From Plotosus lineatus (Eukaryota; Chordata; Actinopteri; Siluriformes; Plotosidae), in assembly GCA_024760905.1 (NCBI GenBank), contig CM045737.1, forward strand, positions 9,419,107 through 9,483,106: a stretch of 64,000 bases of DNA, written 5' to 3'. Of this stretch, positions 50,990-63,189 are shown piece by piece. A model generated the notes under the pieces. The model had not been told where the DNA came from. It ran no database searches and saw nothing but the letters and a program-made list of their open reading frames with translations. The position numbers and the translations under genes are program-made. Numbering within the stretch: position 1 is the first letter of the stretch; each line of letters opens with the position of its first letter.

Positions 50990-53985
50990 ACTTTATTTAA
51001 GATGCTCATCTTCTCTCTGCTGACGGTCGCGTAGCGACAATGTCTGTTTTCATTCATCATTTAACCACTCTTCTCCATTCCACTCTCTGGTGTGACAAGT
51101 CTACCCAGTATTCTCTTCTGATATTTCTGAACTTCAAATTCCTCTTGATGACATCTTTGAAACGTACTCGAGGTCGGCCTTTACTTCTGCGACCAGTAGG
51201 CAATTGGGAGAACAGGATCTGTTTTGGTAGTCTATCAGCTGGCATCCGCATGACATGTCCTGCCCAGCAAAGGTTTTTCCTTATTAGAAGATGTTCCATC
51301 GATGGCAGTCCCATTCTCTCCAGAATTATTAATTAGTTTGTGATCTTATCCGTCCAGGTGATTTTCATAATAGAACGAAGGTGTCGCATCATGAAGGCAT
51401 GAAGTTTTTTCACGTGACTCCGATACACTGTCCAGGAACACACTAGCCTTAACCATTCGTTTCTGTAACTCTGCGTCGATTCGTCCATCCTTCGATACTG
51501 TACTGCCAAGATATGTAAATTCTGGGACGGAGTTCAGTTTGTTTCCATCAATCAAGATGCCTATTTCTGGACTTCTTGTAGAATCTAGTTGGAACAGTAC
51601 TTCAGTCTTCTTGATGTTAATCTTTAGTCCAAACTTCTTGGATGCATCGAAGAAAGCGTTCACTATATCCAAAGTATTTGCAAAGTAAAGCAGAGTGGGC
51701 AAGAAGTGCACTGTCGTCTGCACACAGCAGGTCGGCATCTTGTCTTGACTGTATGTACACACCTTCATCCATGTTTGAAAAAGCTTCTTCTAACATTGCT
51801 GACAGGAAGATGGAAAAGAGTAGGAGCCAGGACACAGCCTTGCTTCAGACCATTTGTCACTCTGAATGTACCTGAAGATTCCGTGCCATCATTAACGTGT
51901 GCCTCCATTCCTGTATGTAAGGCTTCTATCATTTTGATGAATCTTTCGGGACATCCGTACTTTCTCAATATTTGCCAGAGACCGGTCCTTCCAACAGTAT
52001 CAAAAGCCTTTGTAAAGTCAACAAAGACTATATACAGTGGTTGATCTTGTTCGATGCACTTTTCTTGAAGTTGTCTGAGACAGAAGATCATGCCTATTGT
52101 GCTCCGATTTGATCTGAATCCACACTGCGTCTCTGGAACAATATCAGGTGTGATGTGGATGGTGAGTCTGTTTAAAAGGATCCTCACAAAAAATTTTCCA
52201 GCTATGGACAAGAGAAAAATTCCTCTGTAATTACCACAGTCGGTTCGGTCTCCTTTCTTGTAGATGGTGATTATGCTTGCATCTTTCCATGCTTGAGGAA
52301 CAGTGCCTTCCATCCAGGCTTTGGTGATCAGATGGTGTAATCTCTGATGCAATTTTGGGCCTCCGTGTTTCCATACTTCAGCTGGAATCCCGTCTTCTGC
52401 AGGGGCTTTGACATCTTTTAGCGAAGAGATTGCCTTTGACACTTCTTCCATTGTTGGAATATCATCAAGGCACTTGTGTATAGGTCACTGTTCGATGTTG
52501 TAAAGAGCCTCCTGTGCTATTTCTCCTGGGACATTGAGCAATCTCTGGAAGTGCTCACTCCATCTTTCAAGAACTTGTTTACTGTCTGAGAAAGTCGTTA
52601 GGCCATCGGCTGACTTAAGCCGGATAGGATTCCTTTTCTGTGGTCCCCATACTTCCTTGAGTCCATTGTAGAAGTTCTTCATGTTATTTCTATCAGCTGC
52701 ATGTTGTAATTCCTCAGCCTTCCTCTCCCACCACTTAGATTTTAGGTCAGGTAAACTTGGAGTATCCTACTAGCTTCTTTGTATGCAGCGATCGTAGATC
52801 TTGTACTTTTGGTCTGAAGCACTTTCCTGTGAGCACTATCTCTCTTATCTAAAAGGCGTTTAAGTTCTATGTCATTAGGGTCAAACCAGTCCTGGTGTTT
52901 TCGTTCTGGCTTGCCATAATACCATGGCTGGTATTTCTTGACTGTGTTTAGTACGGCTTCCTGGAGAGAATTCCATTCCTCTTCAGTCGTTGAGTCAGCA
53001 CTTTCCATCTCTTCTACAAAACTCTCCTTGTAGCCAGTAGTGGTGAGTTTCTTGGTGTTTAGTTTAATTGGTTTCCTTGGTCCTTGTTTACAGTGCTTCA
53101 CCTGTAGTTTAAGCGCTGTCTTAGACCTCAACAACTGATGATCGGTCCTGCAGTTTTCTCCGCGCATAACACGGGTACTGTGGATATCCATCTGATCCTG
53201 GCGCCTTGTGATGATATAATCGATCATATGCCAGTGTTTCGATCGAGGATGCATCCATGTTGCCTTTCGGCTCTCTTTCTGCTTGAACATAGTATTGGTC
53301 ACTATCGGTTCGTATTCTGAGCACAGGGCTAGTAGGAGTTCGCCGTTTGAATTGGATTTTCCGATCCCATGCGTTCCTATAACGTGCAGCTACTTTTCAA
53401 AGTCCTTTCCAATCCTTGCACTAAAATCTCCCATAAATAAGATTTTGTCGGTCTTGGGGACTTGACTGAGTACGGCAGAGAGCTGATTATAGAAAGATTC
53501 CTTTTCTGTATCTGGATTTGTCATCGTTGGTGCATAAACATTGATGAGCGTTGTGTAGATGTTCTTGTTTAGGGGTAATCTCATCATCATGATCCTGTTG
53601 CTTATTGACCTTGGGGTTTCCAGTAGTGTATGTGCAATTTCTTTCCTAATAGCAAATCCCACTCCAGCCTCTCTTCTTTCTCCCGCTTGTCTTCCACTCC
53701 AGAAGTATGTGTACTCCATATCATCCAAACTGCTAGACTCCGCGAGCCGCGTTTCACACAAGGCGGCGATGTCAATGTTGTATTTTGCAAGTTCCATCGC
53801 TACAAGTGCAGTGCGTCTTTCTGGTCGGTTTGCTTCTTCTTGGTCCAAAAGGGTTCTCACTTTCCACTGAGCAAATGTCAGTTCCTTGGTTCTACTTCCT
53901 TGCTGATTTTTCGTTGTCAGTGGAAGTTGGGGTCAAACAGCACAGTCCTTGGTAACCCGGGCGGCAACCGATCCGGTATGAGCTT
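50990..53985 (-). mobile_element. Third LINE family, nearly full length
   Basis: Minus strand. Endonuclease: frame 53860-53390 with IAALCETRLAESS, INVYAPTMTN and FMGDFSARIGKD; continues 53302-52742 with DYIITRRQDQMDIHSTRV. RT: linker YNGLKEVWGPQKRNPIRLKS, then frame 52451-51765 with DGIPAEVWKHGG, DCGNYRGIFLLSIAGK, QCGFRSNRSTI, VDFTKAFDTVGRTGLW and GLKQGCVLAPTLF. The catalytic region reads LLCADDSALLA (Cys for Phe before ADD). The C-terminal frame 51314-51057 has AGHVMRMPADRLPKQ and RSKGRPRVRFKDVIK. At least five breaks. Distinct from the RTE-like family by sequence; clade not fixed. Confidence 0.82.
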
Positions 53986-54540
53986 CTTTGTGGTTATGCA
54001 TTTCATGAAAAACTGCTCGCAAGATGGTATAAGTACTGCTGGCTTTTGCAAGTTACCAGTGGCACTCTCTCGAGGAGTTAATATATTTTTTGGCCCGGCA
54101 ATAACAAGTCCAGACAGGCACAGTATATTAGTCCCTGCAGTGGTTGGCCAAAAGATACTGGGAGTTCCAGGTAGCTATCGCCCTTGATGTAACCACAGTC
54201 ACATGATTTTCTGTTAGGGTTTACTCCCTTAGCCTTTGGTTAAAGAAACCTATTCCACAAGGCAGTGGTGTGTTTCAACTATGCAGGGCAGGGGCGTCAA
54301 ACTCCCTGAGATATAACAGTATACCCGCATACCAAAAAGAGGCTCATCTTATAATCTTATAAACACGGCTCATTGGTAATGATTATGGGTTTACATGATA
54401 GACAACCAAGTGAAACAATAAGGAATGAAGATAGTTTTTATGACTGATTTCAGCAGAGATGTGGCGCACTTGCCCTGGCAGACACAGCACTGGGTACAGA
54501 GTCAGTCAGAAAGGAGGCAGGTGTTCTTTAACTCTCTTTT
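53986..54540. other. No recognised gene
   Basis: Unassigned sequence. A CAGGGGCGTCAAACTCC motif near 54290 resembles a hAT-type end, but no partner was found. The open frame 53630-54187 is the opposite strand of the LINE 5' end. Confidence 0.35.
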
Positions 54541-54840
54541 GAAAGTGCTCATTGCCGCTTATTTTTCATTTTTTTAAGTTGTTTAATTCAGTAAATGTTC
54601 AATAAATATGACGCGCTCCGCCGAATGTGAGCAAAATGCGGCTCATCCGACCCTCCGATCCCTTAAGGAAACAAGTTAATGTTGAGTCCGGACCTCTGAT
54701 CTGTCAAGCGCACTTTGAACACCCGTGAGAAGTCCGTTAGAACTGCTTTATATTACACGGTCTATAATAACCGTGAATAGTCATTCATCAAGCTTTTTAA
54801 TTATTATTTATACCCCCACCGACCCCAACGCTAAAATCCC
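54541..54840 (+). repeat. P-repeat 3' part and shared LINE flank
   Basis: AAAGTGCTCATTGCCGCTTA, GACGCGCTCCGCCGAATGTG, CACGGTCTATAATAACCGTG and AAGCTTTTTAATTATTATTT, joined to a LINE at the shared breakpoint. Confidence 0.5.
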
Positions 54841-54902
54841 AATCCTGTCCTGGATACAAAACCTGTCCATCACTTCCTCGTCCCCTCTGTTTCCTGTTTC
54901 CC
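54841..54902 (-). mobile_element. RTE-like LINE sliver
   Basis: AATCCTGTCCTGGATACAAA to CCCTCTGTTTCCTG; the end of the truncated endonuclease fragment (FGIQDR side), reversed. Confidence 0.6.
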
Positions 54903-55206
54903 CTTCTTCTTTCCTTAAGCCTGAGCCTTAGCCTCAGAGGGCATTCAACGTAAAAACCGATGCCAAATCAAATGCTTCGCTGTGGCGACTCCGGAGAAAA
55001 GGGAAAGAGAAGAAGAGTACATGGTCCCCAAAAGGGAAGTTTTGTTTTATTTATTCGTTTTTAGGGACACAAATGAGAAAACTTTTTATGTTTAAGGTTA
55101 GAACGAGGTTCAGCTTTCAGTGCTGCGATGACATGCATTTGTCTTTTCGGCCCGTCCACGTCACGTCACAAAGTGGGACTTGAGCCCCTGATGTATCATT
55201 AGTAGT
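54903..55206 (+). repeat. T-unit end block
   Basis: LINE/SINE-tail patch (AACGTAAAAACCGATGCC, GTGGCGACTCCGGAGAAAAG), then GGGAAGTTTTGTTTTATT, CAGTGCTGCGATGACATGC and TCACGTCACAAAGTGGG leading to the tRNA copy. Confidence 0.65.
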
Positions 55207-55279
55207 TCCTCGTTAGTATAGTGGCCAGTATCTCCGCCTGTCACGTGGAAGACCGGGGTTCGATTCCTCCGATGAGGAG
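55207..55279 (+). pseudogene. tRNA-Asp-like copy with one extra base
   Basis: 73 nt. Acceptor TCCTCGT/ATGAGGA pairs (with G-T), anticodon GTC, box B intact, but the 3' T-stem strand (CCTCCG) carries an extra base, spoiling the T-arm. A perfect-length CTGGAG/CTCCAG hairpin follows. Confidence 0.6.
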
Positions 55280-55744
55280 TCTGGAGTGGATATCTCCAGT
55301 GCTTTATTGTTTCTTTCCTTCTTGTGATTATTATTATTGTTGTTCTTTCCAGTGTTTTTTTCTATTATTATTATTATTATTATCTCCTACAAAATAAAGA
55401 TTCTTAAATAATCTTCCGTCACAGAGGGAGACAAAACACAGTGGAGTATTTGTGAGCACTGATGTGTGTCTGTGTGTCTCTCTCTGAGTGTATGTCTGCA
55501 CATTTCTGTGTGTGTGCATCTCTCTCTTTCTGAGTCTGTTCTGTGTATCTGTCTCTCGCTCTTTCTTTCCCCCTGAGTTTGTGTCTGAGTGCATCTCCCT
55601 GTGCGTCTGTGTCCGTCTCTGTGTGTCTGTGGGGTTTGTCTTGTATACCTTTTTTTGGGGGATGGTTGACCTGGTCCCCTAAAGGGAAGTTTTGTTTTAT
55701 TTATTCGTTTTTTCTGGACACAAATGACACAAATAAGAATTCTA
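55280..55744 (+). repeat. T-unit spacer
   Basis: Hairpin, ATT tract 55364-55383, CCGTCACAGAGGGAGAC, CT/GT repeat 55455-55640, GGGAAGTTTTGTTTTATT and GACACAAATGACACAAATAA. Confidence 0.7.
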
Positions 55745-56372
55745 TACCGGATCGGTCGAGGCCTGTGTTAACAACGACCGCCATCAATACATTTCACCAA
55801 CAGGATGCTGGTGGAAACTGGGCTACTGTTGGTCGAAGAAGGAGAGGCGGGAGGCGGATCCGTAGGAGGAGAGAGAAGAGCACAGGCTGAGAGTCGGGAC
55901 TTTGAATATTGGAACTATGACAGGAAAAGCGAGAGAGCTGACTGACATGATGCACAGGAGGAAGGTGGACATACTGTGCGTTCAGGAGACCAGGTGGAAA
56001 GGTAGCAAGGCTGAAGCTGAGGAGCAGGTTTAAGCTGTTTTATCAAGGTGTGGATGGGAAGAGAAATGGAGTCGGAGTCATCTTGAAGGAGGAGTTTGTC
56101 AGGAATGTTCGAGAAGTGAAAAGAGTGTCAGACAAAGTGATGAGTCTCAAGTTAGAAATTGAAGGTGTGATGGTCAATGTTGTTAGTGCTTATGCCGCAT
56201 AGGCAGGATGTGAACTAGAAGAGAGGGAGAGATTCTGGGGTGAGTTCGATGAAGTGATGCAGAATACCCCCAGAGGTGAAAGAGTGATCATTGGGGCAGA
56301 CTTCAATGGACATGTCGGTGCATGAAACAGAGGGGACGAGGAAGTGATGGGCAGGTTTGGTATCCAGGACAG
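55745..56372 (+). mobile_element. RTE-like LINE, 5' end and endonuclease fragment
   Basis: Third + copy of the same truncated piece as 905-1531 and 15812-16442. Contains KVDILCVQETRWKGS, RNGVGVILKEEF and IGADFNGHVG but has stops (TGA after QLKL-like region; TAG after YAA). Ends at the shared breakpoint GGATTGGGG. Confidence 0.78.
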
Positions 56373-56815
56373 GATTGGGGTTTTAGCGTTGGGGTCGGCG
56401 GGGGTATAAATAATAATTAAAAAGCTTGATGAATGACTATTCGTGGTTATTAGAGACCGTGTAATATAAAGCAGTTCTAACAGACTTCTAACGGGTGTTC
56501 AAAGCGCGCTTGACACATCGGAGGTCTGGACTCAATATTAACTTGTTTCCTTGAGGGATCGGAGGTCGGGATGAGCTGCATTTTGCTCACATTCAGTGGA
56601 GTGCACCACATTTATTAAACATTTACTGAATTAAATAACTTAAAAAACGAAAAATAAGCTGCAATGAACACTTTCGAAACTCACGAACCAACAGTACAGC
56701 TCTCCTTTACTCGTGTGACAAACAAGCTGATTTGTACAGTACGATGGAGATTCAGCTCCCTCCTGGCCAATGGGAGGCCAACGGGAGACCAGCGGGGCGG
56801 GATGTTGGGACATGT
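56373..56815 (-). repeat. Shared flank and P-repeat
   Basis: TTTTAGCGTTGGGGTCGGCG, GACCGTGTAATATAAAGCAG, CGCGCTTGACACATCGG, TGGGAGGCCAACGGGAGACC and GGGGCGGGATGTTGGGA, then a break into T-unit. Confidence 0.55.
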
Positions 56816-57117
56816 TGGGGACCAGGTAAACCACACCCCCAAAAAAAGGTATGCAAGACAAACACAGACGCACAGGGAGATGCACTCATTCACAAACACA
56901 AGGAGAGAGCAACACAGACACACACCAGTGCTCACAAACACTCCAGTGTGTTTTGTCTCCCTATGTGACGGAAGATTATTTAAGAATCTTTATTTTGGAG
57001 GAGATAATAATCATAATAATAATAATAATAATCGGGAAAAAATACCGGTAATAACAATAATAATAATCATCAGAAGCAGGAAAGAAAGAGTAAAGCACTG
57101 GAGATATACATTCCAGA
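56816..57117 (-). repeat. T-unit spacer, reverse, shortened
   Basis: GGGACCAGGTAAACCACACC, a very short CA/GA repeat 56865-56930, TATGTGACGGAAGATTATT, (AAT)n, and hairpin-like CTGGAGATATACATTCCAG. Confidence 0.65.
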
Positions 57118-57189
57118 CTCCTCGTCAGGGAATCAAACCCCGGTCTTCCACGTGACAGGCAGAGATACGGTCCACTATACTAACGAGGA
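57118..57189 (-). pseudogene. tRNA-Asp-like copy with altered box B
   Basis: Acceptor stem perfect, GTC anticodon, T-stem CGGGG/CCCTG, but T-loop TTTGATT (box B GGTTTGATTCC) and D-loop TAGTGGACCG differ from intact copies. Confidence 0.6.
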
Positions 57190-57276
57190 ACTGCCAATGA
57201 CTCATCAGGGGTTCAAGTCCTACTGTGAGCAGGTTGACCCTACCGTTCCAAACCGCGCTGCTGCCATTGGGAGGAC
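57190..57276 (+). repeat. SINE body fragment
   Basis: GGGGTTCAAGTCCTACTGTG to GCTGCTGCCATT; broken off into a LINE. Confidence 0.5.
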
Positions 57277-60200
57277 CGAAGAGAGTAAACAGGAGGACAG
57301 GGAGACACGGCGTAAGGCAAAAGTCGCGGTGGCAACAGCCAAACAGATGGCATATGATGACTTGTATGATAGGTTGGACAGTAAGGAGGGAGAAAATGAT
57401 CAATACAGGTTGGCAAAGCAGAGAGATAGAGATGGGAAGGACATGCAGCAAGTTAGATTGATAAAGGACTGATAGGGAAATGTATTGACTGATGACAGAA
57501 GTGTGCTGGGAAGATGGAAAGAGTTTGTTGAAGGGCTGATGAATGAGGAAAATGAGAGAGAAAAAAGAGTAGAAGAGGTGATTGTTGAGGACCGGGAAGT
57601 AGCAAAGATTAATAAGGGTGAAGTGAGGAGGGCACTGAAGAGGATGAAGAATGGAAAGGCAGTTGGTCCTGATGATATACCTGTGGAGGTATGGAAGTGT
57701 CTAGGGGAGGTAGCAGTAGATTTTCTCACAAGAACATTCAACAAGGTCTTAGAAAGTGAGCAGATGCCAGAGAAGTGTGCTGGTCCCACGCGCAGGGTTG
57801 TGGCAACTTCTTTTCTTCTTCTTTTACTTTCGGCTGCTCCATTCAGGGGTCGCCACAGTAAATCATCCGCCTCCACCTCACCCTGTCCTCCGCATCTTCT
57901 TTTCTGACTCCAACGACCTTCATGTCTTCCTTCACCACATCCATAAATCTCTTCTTTGGTCTTCCTCGAGGCCTTCTGCCTGGTAGTTCCAACCTCAGCA
58001 TCCGACTGCCAATATACTCACTATCCCTCCTCTGCACATGTCCAAACCATCTCAATCTAGCCTCTCTGACTTTGTCTCCAAAACATCTTACGTGGGCTGT
58101 CCTTCTGATATACTCATTTCTGATCCTATCCATCCTCGTTACTCCCAGAGAGAACCTCAACATTTTCATCTCTGCTACCTCCAGCTCTGACTCCTGCCTT
58201 TTCTTCAGCGCCACTGTTTCTAAGCCATACAACATCGCTGGCCTCACCAACGTCTTGTACACTTTTCCCTTCATTCTTGCTGACACTCTCCTATCGCACA
58301 TCACACCGGACACTTTTCTCCAACCCTTTCAGCCTGCCTGCACACGTTTCTTCACCTCTTTTCCACACTCTCCATTGCTCTGGATTGTTGAGCCGAAGTA
58401 CTTAAAATCCTCCACCTTCGTTATCTCTGCTCCCTGTAACATCACCATTCCTCCTGGGTCCTTCTCATTCACACACATGTATTCTGATTTTCTGAGGCTA
58501 ACCTTCATTCCTCTCCTTTCCAGGGCATACCTCCACCTCTCTAGATTTTCCTGCACTTGTTCTCTGCTCTCACTACAGATCACGATGTCATCTGCAAACA
58601 TCATAGTCCATGGAGATTCTTGTCTCACCTCGTCTGTCAGCCTGTCCATCACCATAGCAAACAAGAAGGGGCTCAGAGCTGACCCTTGATGCAGTCCCAC
58701 CTCCACCTTGAATTCGTCGGTCACACCGACAGCACACCTCACCGCCGTCTTACATCTCTCATACATGTCCTGCACCACTCTAACATACTTCTCTGCCACT
58801 CCAGACTTCCTCATGCAATACCACAGTTCTTCTCTTGGCACCCTGTCATATGATTTTTCCAGATCCACAAAGGCACAATGTAGCTCCCTCTGACCTTCTC
58901 TGTACTTCTCTATTAACATCCTCAAAGCAAACATTGCATCTGTGGTGCTCTTTCTTGGCATGAAACCAAACTGTTGTTCACAAATGCTGACCTCTGCCCT
59001 TAGTCTGGCTTCCACTATTCTTTCCCATAACTTCATCGTATGGCTCATCAACTTTATCCCTCTGTAGTTGCTGCAACTCTGCACGTCTCCCTTGTTCTTA
59101 AAAATGGGCACCAGCACACTTCTCCTCCACTCCTCCGGCATCTGCTCACTCTCTAGTAACTTGTTGAATGTTCTTGTCAGAAAATCTACTGCTACCTCTC
59201 TTAGACACTTCCATACCTCCACAGGTATATCATCAGGACCAACTGCCTTTCCATTCTTCATCCTCTTCAATGCCCTCCTCACTTCACCCTTACTGATCTT
59301 TGCTACATCCTGCTCCTCAATGGTCACCTCTTCTACTCTTTTTTCTCTCATTTTCCTCATTCATTAGCTCTTCAAAGTACTCTTTCCATCTTCCCAGCAC
59401 ACTTCTGTCATTAGTCAATACATTTCCCTCTCTGTCCTTTATCAATCTAACTTGCTGCACGTCCTTCCCATCTCTATTTCTCTGCTGTGCCAACCTGTAT
59501 AGATCATTTTCTCCCTCTTTACTATCCAACCTATCATACAAGTCATCATATGCCCTCTGTTTGGCCTTAGCCACTGCTACTTTCGCCTTATGCTGTGTCC
59601 CCCTGTACTCCTGTTTACTCTCTTCGGTCCTCTCAATGTCCCACTTCTTCTTAGCTAACCTCTTCCTTTGTACACACTCCTGTACTTCCTCATTCCACCA
59701 CCAAGTCTCCTTATCTACTTTCCTTCCAGAGGACACACCAAGTATTCTCCTACCTGTGTCCCTGATCACATTTGCTGTGGTTGTCCAGTCATTTGGACGC
59801 ACTGCCTGGCCACCCAATGCCTGTTTCAACTCCTCCTTGAAGACAACGACACTCTTCCTTTTTCAGCTTCCACCACTTTGTCTTCTGCTCTGCCTTTGCC
59901 TTTTTCACCTTTCTCACCATCAGAGTCATTCTGCACACCACCATCCTATGCTGTTTGGCAACACTCTCACCCACTATGACTTTGCAGTCACTGACTTCCT
60001 TCAAATTACATCGCCTGCACAAGATGTAGTCTACCTGTGCGCTCCTACCTCCGCTTTTATAAGTCACCCTATGCTCCTGTTTCTTCTCGAAGAAAGTATT
60101 CACCACAGCCATTTCCATCCTTTTTGCAAAATCTATCAACATCTGTCCTTCTGCGTTCCTGTCCTGGATACCAAACCTGCCCATCACTTCCTCGTCCCCT

Positions 60201-61965
60201 CTGTTGCCTGTACCAACATGTCCATTGAAGTCTGCACCAATGACCACTCTTTCACCTCTGGGGGTACTCTGCATCACTTCATCTAAGTCACTCCAGAATC
60301 TCTCATTCTCTTCTAGCTCACATCCTGCCTGTGGGGCATAAGCACTAACAACATTGAGCATTACACCTTCAATTTCTAACTCATCACTCTGTCTGACACT
60401 CTTTTCACTTTTAGAACATTCCTGACAAACTCCTCCTTCAAGATGACTCCTACTCCATTTCTCTTCCCATCCACACCGTGATAAAATAGCTTAAACCCTG
60501 CTCCTAAGCTTTTAGCTTTGCTACCTTTCCACCTGGTCTCCTGAACACAGAGTATGTCCACTTTCCTCCTCTGCATCATGTCAGCCAGCTCTCTACCTTT
60601 TCTTTGCATAGTTCCAACATTCAAAGTACCCACTCTCAGTCCAAGACTCATGCCTTTACTCTTCTCTCTCTGCCTACGGACACGCCTCCCACCTCTCCTT
60701 CTTCGACCAACAGTAGTCAACGGTAGTCAACTACCAACAGTAGTCAACAGTGGCAACGACAGAGGGATAAAGTTGATGAGCCATACGATGAAGTTATGGG
60801 AAAGAATAGTGGAAGCAAGACTAAGGGCAGATGTCAGCATTTGTGAACAACAGTTTGGTTTCATGCCAAGAAAGAGCACCACAGATGCAGTGTTTGCTTT
60901 GAGGATGTTAATACAGAAGTACAGAGAAGGTCAGAGGGAACTGCATTGCGCCTTTGTTGATCTGGCAAAAGCATATGACAGGTTGCCAAGAGAAGAACTG
61001 TGGTATTACATGAGGAAGTCTGGAGTGGCAGAGAAGTATGTTAGAGTGGTGCAGGACATGTATGAGAGATGTAAGACAGTGGTGAGGTGTGCTGTCGGCG
61101 TGACCGATGAATTCAAGATGGAGGTGGAACTGCATCAAGGATCAGCTCTGAGCCCCTTCTTGTTTGCAATGGTGATGGACAGGCAGACAGATGAGGTTCG
61201 GCAAAAATCTCCATGGATTATGACGTTTGCAGATGACATCGTGATCTGTAGTGAGAGCAGAGAACAAGTGCAGGAAAATCTAGAGAGGTGGAGGTATGCC
61301 CTGGACAGGAGAGGAATGGTTTGCCTCAAAAAACCTGAAGACATGTGTGTGAACGAGAAGGACCCAAGAGGAACGGTGAGGTTACAGGGAGCAGAGATAA
61401 GGAAGGTGGAGGATTTTAAGTACTTCGGCTCAACAATCCAGAGCAATGGAGAGTGTGGAAAAGAGGTGAAGAAACGTGTGCAGGCAGGCTAGGAGATAGG
61501 AGAGTATCAACAATAATGAAAGGAAAAGTGTACAAGACGGTGATGAGGCCAGTGATGTAGTATGGCTTAGAAACAGTGGTGCTGAGGAAAAGGCAGGAGG
61601 CAGAGCTGGAGGTAGCAGAGATGAAAATGTTGAGGTTCTCTCTGGGAGTAACGAGGATGGATAGGATCAGAAATGAGCACATCAGAGGGACAGCACATGT
61701 AAGATGTTTTGGAGACAAAGTCAGAGAGGCTAGATTGAGATGGTTTGGACATGTGCAGAGGAGGGACAATGAGTATATTGGTCGTAGGATGCTGAGGTTT
61801 GAACTACCAAGCAGAAGGCCTAGAAGAAGACCAAAGAGAAGATCTATGGATGTGGTGAAGGAAGACATGAAGGTCGTTGGAGTCAGAGAAGAAGATGCAG
61901 AGGACAGGGTGAGATGGAGACGGATGATTTGCTGTGGCCACCCCTGAAGGGAACAGCCGAAGGAA
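57277..61965 (+). mobile_element. RTE-like LINE split by a nested LINE
   Basis: Left part 57277-57807: linker and RT N-terminus (frame 57485-57907 with DDRSVLGRWKEFVEGLMNEE and KAVGPDDIPVEVWKCLGE). Right part 60750-61965: CGNDRGIKLMSHTMKLWERI, QQFGFMPRKSTTDAVF, VDLAKAYDRLPREELWYY, HQGSALSPFLFAMVMD and MTFADDIVICSES (FADD intact), then C-terminal domain frame 61576-61947 (EARLRWFGHVQRRDNEY) and 3' end. The two parts meet at the RT GN(Y/D)RGI motif and are separated by 57808-60749 with an 8-bp duplication. 5' truncated; frameshifted near 61490. Confidence 0.85.
57808..60749 (-). mobile_element. RTE-like LINE nested inside another, nearly full length
   Basis: 2942 bp between two copies of GTGGCAAC. 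Minus frames: 60720-60376 (SLGLRVGTLNVGTMQRKGRE, VQETRWKGS, KRNGVGVILKEEF), 60361-59789 (VVIGADFNGHVGTGNRGDEE, GRSAQVDYILCRRCN), 59829-59317 (linker TWWWNEEVQECVQRKRLAKK), 59360-58329 (full RT: GPDDIPVEVWKC, NYRGIKLMSH, QQFGFMPRKSTTDAM, LHQGSALSPFLFAM, MMFADDIVICSES) and 58313-57843 (C-terminal domain). Only about four breaks; the RT frame of 343 codons is the longest intact RT of this family in the window. The 3' end has an AAGAAGAAAAGAA tail. Confidence 0.9.
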
Positions 61966-62018
61966 GAAAAAGTATTTCATCAAGCTTTTTAATTATTATT
62001 TATAACTCTAAAACCACA
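61966..62018 (-). repeat. Shared LINE flank
   Basis: TCATCAAGCTTTTTAATT and ATTATTTATAAC; matches 54785-54840. Confidence 0.5.
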
Positions 62019-62512
62019 ATCCTGTCCTGGATACCAAACCTGTCCATCACTTCCTCGTCCCCTCTGTTTCCTGCACCGACATGTCCATTGAAGTCTGCAC
62101 CAATGACCACTCTTTCACCAGTGGGGGTATTCTGCATCACTTCATTTAACTCACTCCAGAATCTCTCCTTCTCTTCTCGTTCACATCCTGCCTGTGGGGC
62201 ATAAGTACTAACAACATTGAACATCACGCCTTCAATTTCTAACTTGAGACTCATCACTTTGTCTGACACTCTTTTCACTTCAAGAACATTCCTGACAAAC
62301 CCCTCCTTCAAGATGACTCCGACTCCATTTCTCTTCCCATCCACACCATGATAAAACAGCTTAAACCTGCTCCTAAGCTTCTAGCCTTGTTACCTTTCCA
62401 CCTGGTCTCCTGAACACACAGTATGTCCACCTTCCTCCTCTGCATCATGTCAGTCAGCTCTCTACCTTTTCCTGTCATCGTTCCAACATTCCAAGTCCCG
62501 ACTCACAGCTGG
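62019..62512 (-). mobile_element. RTE-like LINE endonuclease fragment
   Basis: Minus frame 62344-62000: MDGKRNGVGVILKEGF, EIEGVMFNVVSTYAPQ, IGADFNGHVGAGNRG. Upstream part with VQETRW and KVDILC region to about 62512. The 3' break matches the other four truncated fragments. Confidence 0.8.
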
Positions 62513-62790
62513 ATTTGTGTCCAGGAAAAACGAATAAATAAATCAAAACTTCCCTTTAGGGGACCAGGTAAACCATCCACCCAAAAAAGTATGCAAGACA
62601 AACCCCACAAACGGACACAGACGCACAGGGAGATGCACTCAGATACAAACACAGGGGGAGAGAGAGATAGAGAGAGAGAGAGAGCGAGAACCAGACACAC
62701 ACAAACAGAAAGAGAGAGAGAGATGCACAGAACAGACTCAGAAAGTGAGAGAGATGCATACACATGCACAGACACACACTGAGAGAGTTT

Positions 62791-62829
<39 letters not shown>

Positions 62830-62866
62830 TGCCCAGACACAGAGCGAGAGAGAGAGAGAGAGAGAT

Positions 62867-62906
<40 letters not shown>

Positions 62907-63107
62907 ACTCAGAGAGAGAAAGAGAGAGACACAGACACACATCAGTGCTCACAAATACTCCAATGTGTTTTGTCTCCCTATGTGACAGAAGATTATTTCA
63001 GAATCTTTATTTTGTAGGAGATAATAATAATAATAATAATAGAAAAAATACCAGTAATAATAATCATCACAAGAAGGAAGGACACGATAAAGCACTGGAG
63101 ATATACA
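62513..63107 (-). repeat. T-unit spacer, reverse, with long GA/CA tract
   Basis: AAACGAATAAATAAATCAAA, GA/CA microsatellite 62645-62945 including a pure CA run at 62866-62900, TATGTGACAGAAGATTATT and (AAT)n 63022-63042. Confidence 0.75.
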
Positions 63108-63179
63108 CGCCACGTCGGGGAACCGAACCCCAGTCTTCCACGTGACAGGCAGAGATACTGGTCACTATACTAACGAGGA
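63108..63179 (-). pseudogene. tRNA-Asp-like copy, damaged 3' acceptor
   Basis: 5' part TCCTCGTTAGTATAGTGACC, GTC anticodon, T-stem TGGGG/CCCCG with T-loop TTCGGTT, but the 3' acceptor strand reads ACGTGGC and pairs poorly. Confidence 0.55.
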
Positions 63180-63189
63180 ACTTCTAATG

